DNA from: Cepaea nemoralis
Taxonomy: Eukaryota; Mollusca; Gastropoda; Stylommatophora; Helicidae
Length of the DNA stretch: 64,000 nucleotides
Direction of reading: 5' to 3'
Assembly: GCA_014155875.1 (NCBI GenBank)
Contig: JACEFZ010005130.1
Coordinates: forward strand, 371,611 to 435,610
In this document: piece by piece, positions 22,552 to 33,299 of the stretch
How positions within the stretch are numbered: the first letter of the stretch is position 1
Layout of the letters: every line of letters begins with the position of its first letter
The notes under the pieces: generated by a model
Database searches by the model: none
What the model was told of the DNA's origin: nothing
Seen by the model: only the letters and a program-made list of their open reading frames with translations
Program-made: the position numbers and the translations under genes

Positions 22552-23901
22552 GTATCATATATATACATAATGGGTTAATATTTAAACCTTGTCAGAGTCG
22601 ACCCTTCTATTGTTATGTACATTTCTATCAAATGCAAATACATACACATATGCCATCGAAATATATAAGAAATGGAAGTTGCATTCAACGACATGTGGTG
22701 TTCAACCTTTAACACTTGTCAGGTTTCATCATCTCGATGGCTGATTACCTCAATTGCATGAGTGACCCAGTCAGATCGGTAGTTCCAGCTTCACGCATCT
22801 ACCTCGCAGCAAATAGAAAAAAACGTAATAATATGGTTCTTGAAACAAAAACCATCTAGCTAGACCGAAATACGACTTTATATAAGTCGTATAAAACGCT
22901 CAAACCCTGCCCTTATTTGGTCAGTAGCTCTCGTGTTGGTCTGCAATGTCGGCAACCCTCTGCCATGCTAGTAGATGTCTACCTGTTGTGTCAATAGTCT
23001 GGCAACACTTGGCTATTTATACACAACACATTAGAATATACATTTCAAATTATGGCCCTTTGTGTAAGGATGTAATAACAAATAAATGAAAGGGAAATAA
23101 TTTTAACATTCATGAAATACAATCATTTACAATAATTATTTTATTTCTTAGTGTCATCGCTTGACGTTTCTTCATATTAACGAGAAAAAGTCGGTAATAT
23201 GAATACATTAATCAAGATATGATTCTAAGATTACACTACATAAATAAATAAACACACAATTCGTGTATTTCATTTTATAGATTCCTACAGATTTTAGAAT
23301 TGTCATAGATATTTGAACTTTTATTTGTCGTCTGCTAATTTTACTCTAAATTTCTAACTAATCCGGAAGTACACACGAACATTAAAATCAGCTGATGTTG
23401 AAGCTTGTAGAACACACTTGTTCCGGTTTGATGTAGTTACGGAAAGTACCTTTCTCACAGTTCATGTGTTAGATGTTTCACAAAACCTTCTGGATTACGA
23501 TTGAATGTTCATGTTGGATGTTTCACTACCGAACATTATGGATTTCGGTTCACTGCAGTGGAGTAGCTGTCAATGTTCAGTTTACACATTCATACTCGTC
23601 ATTAAAATGGAATGATCCACACGCAGATGTCACTGTCAACTTGGATAGTTCGCTTAACGTAAGTTCTTGCGCGAATTTGACACTGTTATTGTTCTTGGTA
23701 TATACAATTAATAAAGTTCGCTTTCTACCACACACTACACAATTATACAGGACAATCACTACATGAACTAGTAAAATAAGAACACTATTTATAATGGGGG
23801 TAATCCCTATCACAATATTGTAGACATTGCACAGCTTTTTGTGAATGGAAAAAATAATTCACTAATGACTGGCTGTGTCGGTCCGAGTGTACACACTGCA
23901 C
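22552..23901 (-). other. Long 3' noncoding part of the LTR element
   Basis: About 1.35 kb between the RNase H frame and the LTR, AT-rich, with no envelope-like frame, signal peptide or membrane segment that I could recognise. Confidence 0.6.
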
Positions 23902-24942
23902 TCAGACATTGGTGCTTACTGGGTCGGTCGGACAACGGGACAAAAGATCGGCAATTGAATTGGATCTGCCTGGAATATGTCGAACCTCAAAGCTGTAATC
24001 TTGAAGTTTAAGAGACCAACGCGCTACCATATGATTTGAGGGTACTCCTGAATTTATAAACCGTAACGGGCTGCTGTCAGATTCCACGATAAAGTGACGT
24101 CCTAGAAGAAATCTGGACAATTTGGTTATACCTACCACTAAAGCTAGGGCTTCCAATTGAGGGATAGACCACGCCCGTTCTCTGGGCTTTAGTTTTCTGG
24201 ATACGAAGTAAACGGGATGGAGTATGTTGTTGTACTCCTGCAACAAGACTGCTCCAATCGCCACGGAGCTAGCATCTGTACGCAATCTGAAAGGTAAACG
24301 GAGGTTGGGCAATTTGAGGATGAGATTATTCAAACTATTATCAGAAAAATATGATAGCACTTTTCGGAATGCAATTTGTAGGCATTCATTGTTTACAATT
24401 TTCTCTGGTTTGTCTTTGGTTAGTAAATTAGTAAACACTTCGGTCAGTTCGGAAAAATCAGGAATGAACTACCTGTAATAATTTATTAATCCCAACAAAC
24501 TTCTGACTTGTTTCTTAGTAGTCGGAAGTGAGAGTTTTAGTATCTTGGACACAATTTTATCGTCTGTCATGACAAAGCCATTGGATATTTTGTACCCCAA
24601 GAAAGTTATTTCCTGGTAGGCTATGTCTACTTTTGCAGGCTTTACAGTCAGTCCGTGCTGTCTAATACGTTCAAATGTCTGTTCTAACGTCTTAATGTGC
24701 TCTGTCATTGTCTCTGTGTGAACACAGATGTCGTCTATATAGCAAATTATGTTAGGAATGTCTACAAGAAGAAGTCGTGTCATACGTACGAAGGTGGCAG
24801 GGGCATTGACTAGCCCAAATGGAAGTTTGCACCATTCATACAGTCCCCAAGGTGTGGCAAATGCTGTCAGATGTCTGCTCTGTTCGTCTACTGCTATTTG
24901 CCAATATCCTTTAGTCATGTCTAGCGTCGTAAAGAACCTAGC
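23902..24942 (-). pseudogene. Reverse transcriptase palm-thumb and RNase H, Ty3/gypsy type
   Basis: Two frames in the same phase (24469-24918 and 23902-24438) are separated by a TAG after LINYYR. RT landmarks: TKGYWQIAVDEQ, LPFGLVNAPATF and the catalytic YIDD in CYIDDICVHT, then FLGYKIS. The region after the stop is the usual tether (FIPDFSEL). RNase H follows with LRTDASSVAIGAVL, LEALALV, ESDSSPLRF and IADLLSR, a complete acidic set. The join to the upstream frame at 24948 lacks about 15-20 residues expected between the CIDYR motif and the TLDMTKGYW motif, so there is a deletion. Confidence 0.85.
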
Positions 24943-24947
24943 GTCTG

Positions 24948-25556
24948 TCAGTTCCTATAGTCAATGCACAGTCTTATTGTATTGTCCTTTTTGCGTACAA
25001 TCACCATTGGAGATGAGAAGTCTGACTGGGATCGTCTTATGGTGTTGTTTTTCTCTAAGTTGATGATTTCCTGGTGTAAATGTTCTTTGTAATGTAATGG
25101 GATGGTGTATGGTCTGCATTTTATGGGTGTGTTTGATGTGAGTGTGATGTGATGCTGTACTAATTCTGTTTGTCCTGGGTTGTTGGAAAAGATGGTGTTA
25201 TATTGCTGTATAAGCTGTTTGCAACTGTCTGTCTCTGCTTGAGTCAACTTTGGGTTGATTTTGATCTCCTTCAAGCAGTTTGTCGTGTCTAATGCAGGCG
25301 TTGGAATCTCGTCACTAGCATCGTCGTCTTCGTGATCTATTATCACTGTACAAGCTGTCGTATCGTCTTGTTCGTTTTCTCTGTTGTGGTATGGTCTTAG
25401 CATATTTATGTGAAATATTTTATGTTTGTCTTTTATGAGGATTTCGTAGTCTACAGGTGAAATCTGTCTCGTCACTTTAAAAGGTCCCTGCCAAGAATCA
25501 GTCAATAGGTGTCTGTCACTAGGTAGTAGCAGAAGAACGTCCTGTCCAGGTGTCAA
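24948..25556 (-). pseudogene. Integrase C-terminus fused to reverse transcriptase N-terminus
   Basis: One uninterrupted frame of 202 residues that proves the gene order. Its start is the integrase C-terminal module (WQGPFKVTRQ ... HINMLRPYHNR, a GPY/F-type domain). An acidic linker (EDDDASDEIPTPA) follows. It ends in RT fingers motifs: HHITLTSNTPIKCRPY and SDFSSPMVIVRKKDNTIRLC. In most Ty3/gypsy elements the GPY/F module is the end of pol; here it runs straight into RT. The frame breaks after CIDYRN. Confidence 0.9.
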
Positions 25557-25586
25557 AGTTATTGTCCTGTTACCTTTGTCAGCATA

Positions 25587-26773
25587 CTATCTATAAGTAG
25601 CACCAGATAGTTTTAGTGCATTCTTTGCAATAACACAAGATTTGATGATTCTTTCACGCAATGATGTGACATATACGTATGATGATATTGGTTTAAGTAC
25701 TGGAGTAGAATCAGTTAACATTTGGTGATAAATGGTCAATGGGCCGCGTGGTTTGGCACCATAGATAAGTTCAAAAGGAGAGAAACCGGTACTAGAATGA
25801 GGTACCTCGCGATAAGCAAAAAGAATAGCTGGTAGATATACATCCCAGTTATTGGGGTGCTCTTGCGTTACTTTGGCAAGCATGTGCTTTAGATCCCCGT
25901 TAAATTTTCCCACAATTCCACTACTGTGAGGATGGTAAGGGGAATTGAAACATTGCTTCACTCCCAACATTTTGGTGAAAGCTTGGGTGGATGCGGCAAT
26001 AAACTGAGTGCCCCTATCAGATTGGATAGTATCTGGAAAACCTATCCGAGAAAAAATATGGAAGAAAACTTCCATTATATCATTGGCAGTAATGTTCTTT
26101 AGCGGAATCGCTTCTGGCCAGCGACTACATTGATCAATGACAGTTAGAATATATTTATTCCCTCTAGTTGTTGTATGATTAAGAGGGCCCACTATGTCAA
26201 CAGATAGTTTTTCAAAAGGTCGACTGGCTAAGTCAGTAACTTGTAACTTTGCCTGTGGGTTTTTTCCTTTTTTTTTACCAGTTTCTGGCAGGTGTCACAA
26301 CTTCTGCAATATTCTTTAATGTCATTGCAAAATTTTGGCCAATGGAACTGTGTCAATAACCGTGATCTGGTCTTAACGTATGCCATGTGCCCTGCAAGAG
26401 GTATATCATGAGCAAGATGTAAGGCTTGCTTGCGATAATTTCTTGGCAAAACAGTTTGCTCTGTTGTATTGTCACCTTTGGTGTAATACCTGGTGAGTAT
26501 ATCATTTTTATAGCCAAAATGCCATTTTGCATTCTTTGTTACCTTTGGCTTTTGGCCGATCAGATTAAAGTATTTTTACAATGAAGGATCAGCTTTTTGA
26601 GCTGTTACAAATGTTTCCTTCATGGTGTTAGTAGGTAGTGATTCTGGGCTAAGCATTTGTATAGCCTCAGTTTGATTACTTTCATCTTGCACTCTAGCAG
26701 TAGATCTAGTTACTGCGTTCACGACATTCAATGATATCAGATGATGATGGAACAATGTTATCAATGATGTCAT
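25587..26773 (-). pseudogene. Integrase zinc-binding and catalytic domains
   Basis: 26576-26773 opens pol in the frame +1 to gag, overlapping the gag end by about 68 bp. A TAA at about 26576 interrupts it. The HHCC zinc module is at 26228-26449 (LAHDIPLAGH ... YCRSCDTCQ). A frameshift lies at the A/T run near 26267-26276. The catalytic core is at 25587-26192: the first Asp (VDIVGPL) lies just upstream of its first Met, then IQSDRGTQF; the third acidic residue, usually Glu in a VERFN block, is Gly here (GIVGKFN). A TAG after GATYR ends the frame before the C-terminal module. Inactive as written. Confidence 0.85.
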
Positions 26774-28535
26774 GAGAACTTAGTGCTACATTAGCTCCAT
26801 TTACAATACAATCAATAGGTGGTGTGACATTTTCAATGACATTGGATGGTGATGTTATGTTATCATCAATACATAGAGATGTTATGTCATGAGGTTTATC
26901 ATTCACCTCTGGTAAATTTCCAATAATTACATCACACACTGGGTTTGTTAATGCAGCACACTTTACTTTCCCAGTGAGGAAAGGTGTTTCAATATATGCC
27001 CATGCTAATGGGTATCTCTCAATATTGCCTGAGAATGTTCTGCATGTTACGTGCCTGCCTGTATAGTCTGTAGGCCTTATGAACGTTCTCTTTAGACCAA
27101 TAAGTGAACTGCCTGTGTCACGAAGGACTGTAGCTGCCTTGTCATTCACATATCCGTGATGGATGATTATCTTGCCTTTTGAGTCTACTACCAAATTAGC
27201 TTCTTCATTGGCAATAGGGATGGTGTGACCGCATGTTAAAATACCATCTTCATAGAAGGTGTTACAAATAGAGCATTTATTTTCACTAAATATGTCAAAA
27301 GCCTGTGCTGAGTTCACAGGATGTTTCTCTGTTTGTTCTTCATCTGACGACGAACCATCAACCAAGGCGACATTTGCTTTGTTGTACATTTGTTTACCTT
27401 TACAATCTACTCGATGGTGTCCGTGCGCCTTACAGAGGAAACATTTACGTAGAGTTCTGAAAGATGTACGTTCACTATTTAGTCTGTTTACCATGTTTCG
27501 CAGGTAAGTCTGATAATCTGGGTGTTTATCGCACATTTCACCCTGATGATGTGAAAATTTACAGTGAATACAATGCTTAAACTTCTCAGAGGTAGGCCTT
27601 TGAGGTTTCTGCCTACTGTAGGGTTTGTCATAGTTAGCCGCTGCTACAAAGTTAATGTCAGTAGCTTCAGTGGCAAAACAATGTTTGTTGGCTGTGTAGT
27701 ACGCCGAACCCCGTCTCTCAATCTCATCCACACTAGTGCATTCATTCTCTAACAAAAATTTAGAAAATGCTGAAGGAATAGATGATACAATTTTGTCTCT
27801 AATGATCAGATCTTCTAATTTCTGATAATTTTTGTCAATTTTAGCTGCTGAAGTCCATTTGGTGAATATATCTCGGACTAAGCAGAGGTAATCAGAGAAC
27901 GTTTGAGTCGGTTTCGGGCTCAACTTACTGAATTGTTCTCTGTAACCTGCCTCATCTAACATAAAATGTGCCATAATCTTAGATTTCAGATAATGGTAAT
28001 CTTTTCTGAGGTCTTTGGGGATGGTTTCAATGACTTTAAGAGGTTCCCCTGATAAACTTCTCATGTAAACAATATTCCATTCAGACAGTGGAACTTGGTA
28101 ATGTTCCATTAAAGTTTCAAAATTTTGGGTAAAGGCTGCGATGCAGTCACCCGAGGTATAATTACGTACAATACCTTGATATTTCTTGTACTGGTTTTCT
28201 TTCTCCAGTCTCTCAGATTTCTTAAACTCTTTGTTAATTGCAGTCTCAGTGTCAAGTTGTTTTATCTTCAACTGTAACTCCAGTTCTTCTCTCTTACTCT
28301 GAGCTGCTATTTCTGCCTTTTTTAATTCACTATCTATCTCAGCTTGCTTTGTCTTTGCAGCCAGTTCTAATTCGGCTTGCTTTGATGCTCTTTCAGCTGC
28401 TCTTTCATCACGTTCAGCAGCTTTCTCCTGTACTAGTAGGTATTCAGAGTATTTATTCTCACTCCATTTTGTCAATTCATCACCTGTTAAATGTAATTTT
28501 ATCCCCATATCAATGAAATCAAATAATGAAGACAT
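26706..28535 (-). CDS. Gag-protease polyprotein, open (609 residues)
   Basis: Gag forms the particle that packages element RNA; the protease matures it. The start at 28535 (MSSLFDFIDMG) is preferred over the ATG ten codons upstream because it aligns with the start of the gag at 1662. Order: N-terminal GLTG-like motif (HLTGDELTKW), coiled coil of Ala/Glu/Lys repeats to about residue 150, capsid (KKYQGIVRNY; SCAN-like part around DLIIRDKIVSSIP), zinc motifs CIHCKFSH...C and CX2CX4HX4C (CFLCKAHGHHRVDC), an extra Cys-rich CSICNTFYEDGILTCGH, then aspartic protease with DTG (LRDTGSSLIG) and DVIIGN. Stops after SDIIECRERSN. No lesion seen, in contrast to pol. Confidence 0.9.
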   Translation of the reverse strand: MSSLFDFIDMGIKLHLTGDELTKWSENKYSEYLLVQEKAAERDERAAERASKQAELELAAKTKQAEIDSELKKAEIAAQSKREELELQLKIKQLDTETAINKEFKKSERLEKENQYKKYQGIVRNYTSGDCIAAFTQNFETLMEHYQVPLSEWNIVYMRSLSGEPLKVIETIPKDLRKDYHYLKSKIMAHFMLDEAGYREQFSKLSPKPTQTFSDYLCLVRDIFTKWTSAAKIDKNYQKLEDLIIRDKIVSSIPSAFSKFLLENECTSVDEIERRGSAYYTANKHCFATEATDINFVAAANYDKPYSRQKPQRPTSEKFKHCIHCKFSHHQGEMCDKHPDYQTYLRNMVNRLNSERTSFRTLRKCFLCKAHGHHRVDCKGKQMYNKANVALVDGSSSDEEQTEKHPVNSAQAFDIFSENKCSICNTFYEDGILTCGHTIPIANEEANLVVDSKGKIIIHHGYVNDKAATVLRDTGSSLIGLKRTFIRPTDYTGRHVTCRTFSGNIERYPLAWAYIETPFLTGKVKCAALTNPVCDVIIGNLPEVNDKPHDITSLCIDDNITSPSNVIENVTPPIDCIVNGANVALSSHDIIDNIVPSSSDIIECRERSN

Positions 28536-28565
28536 GATGAAAAATGTCAATGAAATACCAGCCAC

Positions 28566-29363
28566 ACAAAATATGTTATAAGTGGTTAGTAATGAACAAT
28601 TTACAATTGATTTCTAATGACAACACGTGCCTCAAATTGCTTCCTTAAAGTATAGAAAAAGAAAAATATACTCAAGTGCCCTGGATGCGGTGAAGAATGG
28701 TTGGAAATCGGGCTAGGAACTGTAGGGTCGTTACTTCGAAAACACAAATGACCTCTACGGCAAGGTTTCGGATGGTACGGAAAAACCTGCTTTGTTTTTG
28801 GAGGAAAATGAATTAGCGTCTATTTGTTGGTGTGTGCCTGCTTGTCACTAAGTGTTGATTAGGTTTGTATGGTGTTGAGTGTAATTGTATGTCGTAAGTT
28901 TGTCCGTCAACAATTTTTTTTTTCAAAACACAAGTCACTTTCTTTCCAAACTTTTTGCTTCCGACAACTCAATTCACAAAGACAATCTACATGTATCTCA
29001 ACACTCTACAACATTGATGACACATCACTTACATCAAGATGACATTCAGTAAGGACATAGACATCAAGTTTACAAGATGGCGACAAGGTCAAAATGGCGA
29101 CAAGATCACAATGTCGACAAGGTCAAAACGGTGACAATGTTCACAAATCACAAATGTTTTACACGCTTACAAGAACAAACAATATGTATGCACTGTACGT
29201 TTACACATAGTCTTACACATGTTTAAACAATGTAGTTACTAATCAAAATGAGCCTTCAACGATCACATTACATGTACTATAAGGTTTGACAAAAATTATA
29301 AGTACACAAACTCTAGTTTTAAATCGTTACTCACATAAAGACGAATGCCACCACGTCCACACT
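28566..29363 (-). other. Leader of the LTR retrotransposon
   Basis: About 800 bp between 5' LTR and gag. A 17-bp unit (ATGGCGACAAGGTCAAA type) is repeated four times at 29077-29144. A TGG-starting stretch 4 nt inside the LTR could be the primer-binding site, but I could not match it to a tRNA 3' end with confidence. Confidence 0.6.
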
Positions 29364-29871
29364 TGTCAGGGTCTTAAACTTGGCTCGCTAACCTAACAGT
29401 GTGGGACAGTACAAGTACAACGTGATTTGACGTAAGACTCAACGACACACCGTTCTATGGATTTATTCACATATCAAATACAGAACGATGATCACAACAA
29501 TATATACTCGATACTTCAATACACTTACATACAGCTCACAAGTCTCACTCAAGATGTCCAGACACTCGACTTTCAGTACAGATACCACACAACGCCTTTC
29601 TCTCTGCACACGTCTGTCCGAGTCGAAGTCCCAGAGCTGTCTGCCGCTAACTCGCAACTCGCCTCTCACCTCAGGTGACGTCACGAGGCATGCGTGCGTT
29701 TAGCGTCGTCCTTGCTTGACCGCTGGTCGCTTGTCAGCCAGCAGTCTTGCAGGCCGGTAACCACCATTCGCCTGGCGGCGTAACGAAGTTACTGCGTCCC
29801 TACTGGGAGCTAAGTCGCCTGGCGGGCGTAACGATGTCACTGCATCATCGTCCCCTTTCTGGACTCTGACA
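29364..29871 (-). repeat. 5' LTR
   Basis: 508 bp, starting TGTCAGAGTC and ending in CCTGACA on the minus strand. Transcription should start here; no specific promoter box was assigned. Confidence 0.95.
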
Positions 29872-32057
29872 TTTACATTCCAAGATTTATTACCATACAA
29901 CAAAACTGGTTCTACATAGCATTTCAGCACTAGCTTTCTTACACTCAGTGATAGTGACCTATTGCACAAGGTACTCTTCATCTTCTGAAATGCGGCCTTT
30001 GCTTGCCCTATTCTGCTCTTAATCTCTGTTGTACATCTTCCATCTGATGTTATAAATGTCCCTAGATATCTAAAATTATCCACTTGGTTAAGAATTTTTG
30101 CCTTTATTTCTATGTCACATTTTGATATCACCATTGTTACTGTTTTCTTGATATTCAAGGAGAGTCCTTTCCTTGCACTCTCTGTTACTACAGTGTCCAA
30201 CAATTGCTGTAGGTCTGTTGATTTATCTGCCACCAATACTGTGTCATCTGCATAGCGTATATTATTTATATTATAACCTCCAACTAGTATTCCTGGCATC
30301 TCTTTGATCTCTCTCATTATTACTTCGCTATATAGGGAGAAGAGATCTGGTGACAAGACACATCCCTGTCGTACTCCTAGCTTTATGTGTTCGTAACTAC
30401 CCTCTTTATTTCCAATTTTAATTGCTGCTACTTGGTTCCAGTAAATATTCTTTATTATTCTTAAATCTTTCCCATCAATGTTGATATCTTCCAACATTTT
30501 AATCAGTTCATCATGTTTTACTTTATCAAATGTCTTAGTATAATCTATGAAGCATAAATATATGTCTTTCTGTTTCTCTATTGACCTTTCTATTAGTGTC
30601 CGTAATGTATATATTGCATTGTTTGTGCCCTTTCCCTCCACAAATCCATACTGTTCTTCACTAATTTCCATTTTTATTTTCTTTCTGGTTCTTCTCATTA
30701 TGATTCTGAGCAGAAGCTTAGTGATATGGTTTATGAGGTTAATTGTACGAAAATCTTCACAGTCAATTGCTCCTGGTCTTTTTGGTATAGCTATAAATAC
30801 AGATTTCAGCATATCACTGGGTGTTCAACATATCCACTGCTGTAAATATCATTTAACATTTTGGTTAATATATCTACTCCAAATTCTCCAAATACTTCTA
30901 ATTCTTCTATTGTGATTTCATCTGGTCCAGCTGTTTTTCCTTTCTTCATATATTTCATAGCGTCAGCGACTTCTTCTTTTAGAATAGGTGGACCTTCTAA
31001 GTTACTTTCTTCTGTTAATTCTTCCCTTTCCCCATCATATAATTCTCTTATATACTCATTCCAATCTTCATTATAGCACCTTCCTCGAATAATATCTTTC
31101 CTGTTTTTGATTTCAAACACCCTGTATTTATTCTTATTTTTCTTCCCGTGAGCTCACTGATTTGTCTGTGAATATTTTTTGTATCTTTACTGGTATTTAA
31201 TTCATTTTTTTTTTTTTGCACTGCTCATTTAACCAAATTTCCTTTGGCTTTTTAACATTTATCTTTTATTTCTTTATTTATCTTAGCGTATTCTTGTTTG
31301 TCATTTTTACTCTGTTTTCTTTTGTCCATCAGCATTAAGATTTCTTCATTCATCCATTTTTTCTTAGCGTTTTGACTTCTTCTCTCCTGTAATATTTCTG
31401 TGCTAGTTTGATGAATGGAGTACCTTAACATTTCCCATTGTTCATTTATACTCTGTAGTTTAGCTATTGCATTGTACCTATTTTTCACAGTCACTATGTA
31501 TTGTTCTTGAATTTCTTTATCTACTTTCAGAACCTCTTTATTAAGTCTCATGTTCCTAACCATTTTCCCCCTCTCTTTAATCTTACTTTTATTTGTCCAC
31601 ATAGTGGTACATGATCACTATTACAGTCGGCGCCAGGCATTGTTTTTACATTAATTAAAGCATTTCTAAATCTTTTATTAATTAGTATGTAGTCAATTTG
31701 GTTGCGCATTTTCTTATCAGGGCTTTTCCATGTGTATAGTCATCTTTTCTGGTGTTTAAACGACGTATTTCCAATTATCATATCATTGATATTTGCCCAT
31801 TCTATTAGCTTTTCCCCTCTTTCATTTCTTGTACCTAAACCATAATTCCCCACTACATCCTCCATTTTCCCCTTTCCTACTTTTGCATTAAAATCTCCAA
31901 GTATTAGTTTTATTTCCTGTGATCCAATTTGAGCCATCGTCATTTCTGTTTCGTCGTAAAAGTGTTGTATTTCTTCATTACTACTGCTTGTTGTTGGTGC
32001 ATAGACTTGTATAATATTTATATTTATTGGTTTGCCTTTGATTTTGACCAAAACAAC

Positions 32058-32608
32058 TGTCAGAGTCTCACATGGGGTCGGTATGTACATAAAGATAGAA
32101 GGGATTTATAGAAGGGATATAACCCCAATATAAGGGAACTAAACAGACCCACTCGAATGCTCGAACAATCTAGAGCCTTCGAGAAGGATAGGTCAGTTTG
32201 CCTACAGCTCCGTGGACACAGGTGGAACCCGCCTACCGCGTGCCAGGACCTGTTCCACGAGAAGCTCGAAGAGAGTTACAGTCCGTGTCCGACCGAGACA
32301 CGTTAGAGGGCAGACCGCGACTGGACACCGAAGGAGAAACAGGGCTTAACTTAAGGGAGACTTGATAGATAGAAACCAAGTGTATTTAAGGATTGTTAAT
32401 CATAAGATAGATGATAGAGTTTGCTGTGATGATTATGTGTATGATTGCTTTGTTATAAACTCCTGTGATATTGTAATTAGCGTAACTGGCTGCGAAACAC
32501 ATTCTTCGCCAGCCTACTATGAATAAATTATATAAGATAGTATCAGAATGGAGTTTGTTGCCTGTATGAACGGGAGTTTCATTTCCCTAGGTCTCTAGGA
32601 CGTTGACA
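32058..32608. mobile_element. Solo LTR, 551 bp
   Basis: On the plus strand it begins TGTCAGAGTCTCAC and ends CGTTGACA, flanked by CAAC at 32054-32057 and 32609-32612. Removing it and one duplication restores an open endonuclease frame across the site. Its first ten bases equal those of the Gmr1-like LTR, but the rest does not match by eye. A solo LTR usually arises by recombination between the two LTRs of one element. Confidence 0.8.
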
Positions 32609-33299
32609 CAACTCTATCTGAAATACACCAGTATCCATTAAGTGACTTGGCTGTTTTTTCGTCAAGTATTATTCCTACACGTTTTTCAAGAGTATCCCCT
32701 CCAGAATAAATTATTGTGTGGTTGTCAGCTATAAGTTTGCCCGATCCCTTCCATCTCATCTCACTAACGCCTAGTATATTCATTTTCATGCTATCCATTT
32801 CTCTTAGTACATTGTTCAACTTTCCTATCTCATTTAATGTCCTAACATTCCATGTTCCTACCCTAAATTTATTTATTTTATTTATGATTCTGCCATCAGT
32901 AGCTGGATTACGGTCTGGTGTCACCTGTGGCTCATGACTGTCCCTACCGGACGAGGATGTCATAAGACAGCCATTAACGTCGTTCACTAACTCTGATATA
33001 TGTTTCGCCATGAAGTCTTGGGAAGATAATGTGGTGGTTTCCCCTTGCCTTCCACATTCACATGGTAGTCTTTTACCTCTACCTTTGACAGCCACTTCCG
33101 ACTGTCAGGACAAGTGAGTGCCCTGCTCTGCTCAGCTGCAGAGTTGTCCACTTATTCCGGTGGATACTCGGTCCCCAGAGCTGTGTTAGCCACACCGTAG
33201 TGTGTTTCCCATCCTCTACCGCGGGGAGGTGCAGTTGGGATTTTCCATTCATAAAGTTATGGTCTATGACCAAAACTCTCGAGTACTTTTTAGAGGACT

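Larger units (their letters stand above)
22005..29871 (-). mobile_element. Complete Gmr1-like Ty3-type LTR retrotransposon
   Basis: 7867 bp with two 508-bp LTRs, TG...CA ends (TGTCAG/CTGACA) and a 5-bp target duplication TTTAC at 22000-22004 and 29872-29876. Order on the minus strand: 5' LTR, leader, gag-protease, integrase, reverse transcriptase, RNase H, long 3' noncoding part, 3' LTR. Integrase precedes RT, yet the RT motifs are of Ty3/gypsy type; this pairing is known for the Gmr1 group (Goodwin and Poulter). No envelope gene seen. It sits inside the RTE LINE, so it is younger than it. Confidence 0.9.
21541..33299 (-). mobile_element. Near full-length RTE-like LINE, split by two LTR insertions
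   Basis: LINE parts are 32609-33299, 29872-32057 and 21541-22004. Read on the minus strand they give an upstream region, AP endonuclease (GTWNVRTL near 32830, SEMRWKGSG near 32745, GDFNAKVG near 31890), linker (31252-31602), RT (GKTAGPDEIT near 30925, FIDYTKTFDKV near 30535, RQGCVLSPDLFSLYSE near 30365, RYADDTVLV near 30250) and the C-terminus (RREALENI ... IWQGT, 21627-21827). The LTR element interrupts between SWNVN and EQIKKK, the solo LTR inside endonuclease after SDRVV. Several frameshifts are spread along it. Confidence 0.85.

Noticed and set aside
22552..23901. Envelope gene in the long 3' part of the LTR element
   Set aside because: No long frame, signal peptide or membrane segment; the 23473-23766 frame is short and lies on the opposite strand.
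26228..26449. Separate zinc-finger gene
   Set aside because: It is the HHCC module of the LTR element's integrase, separated only by a homopolymer frameshift.
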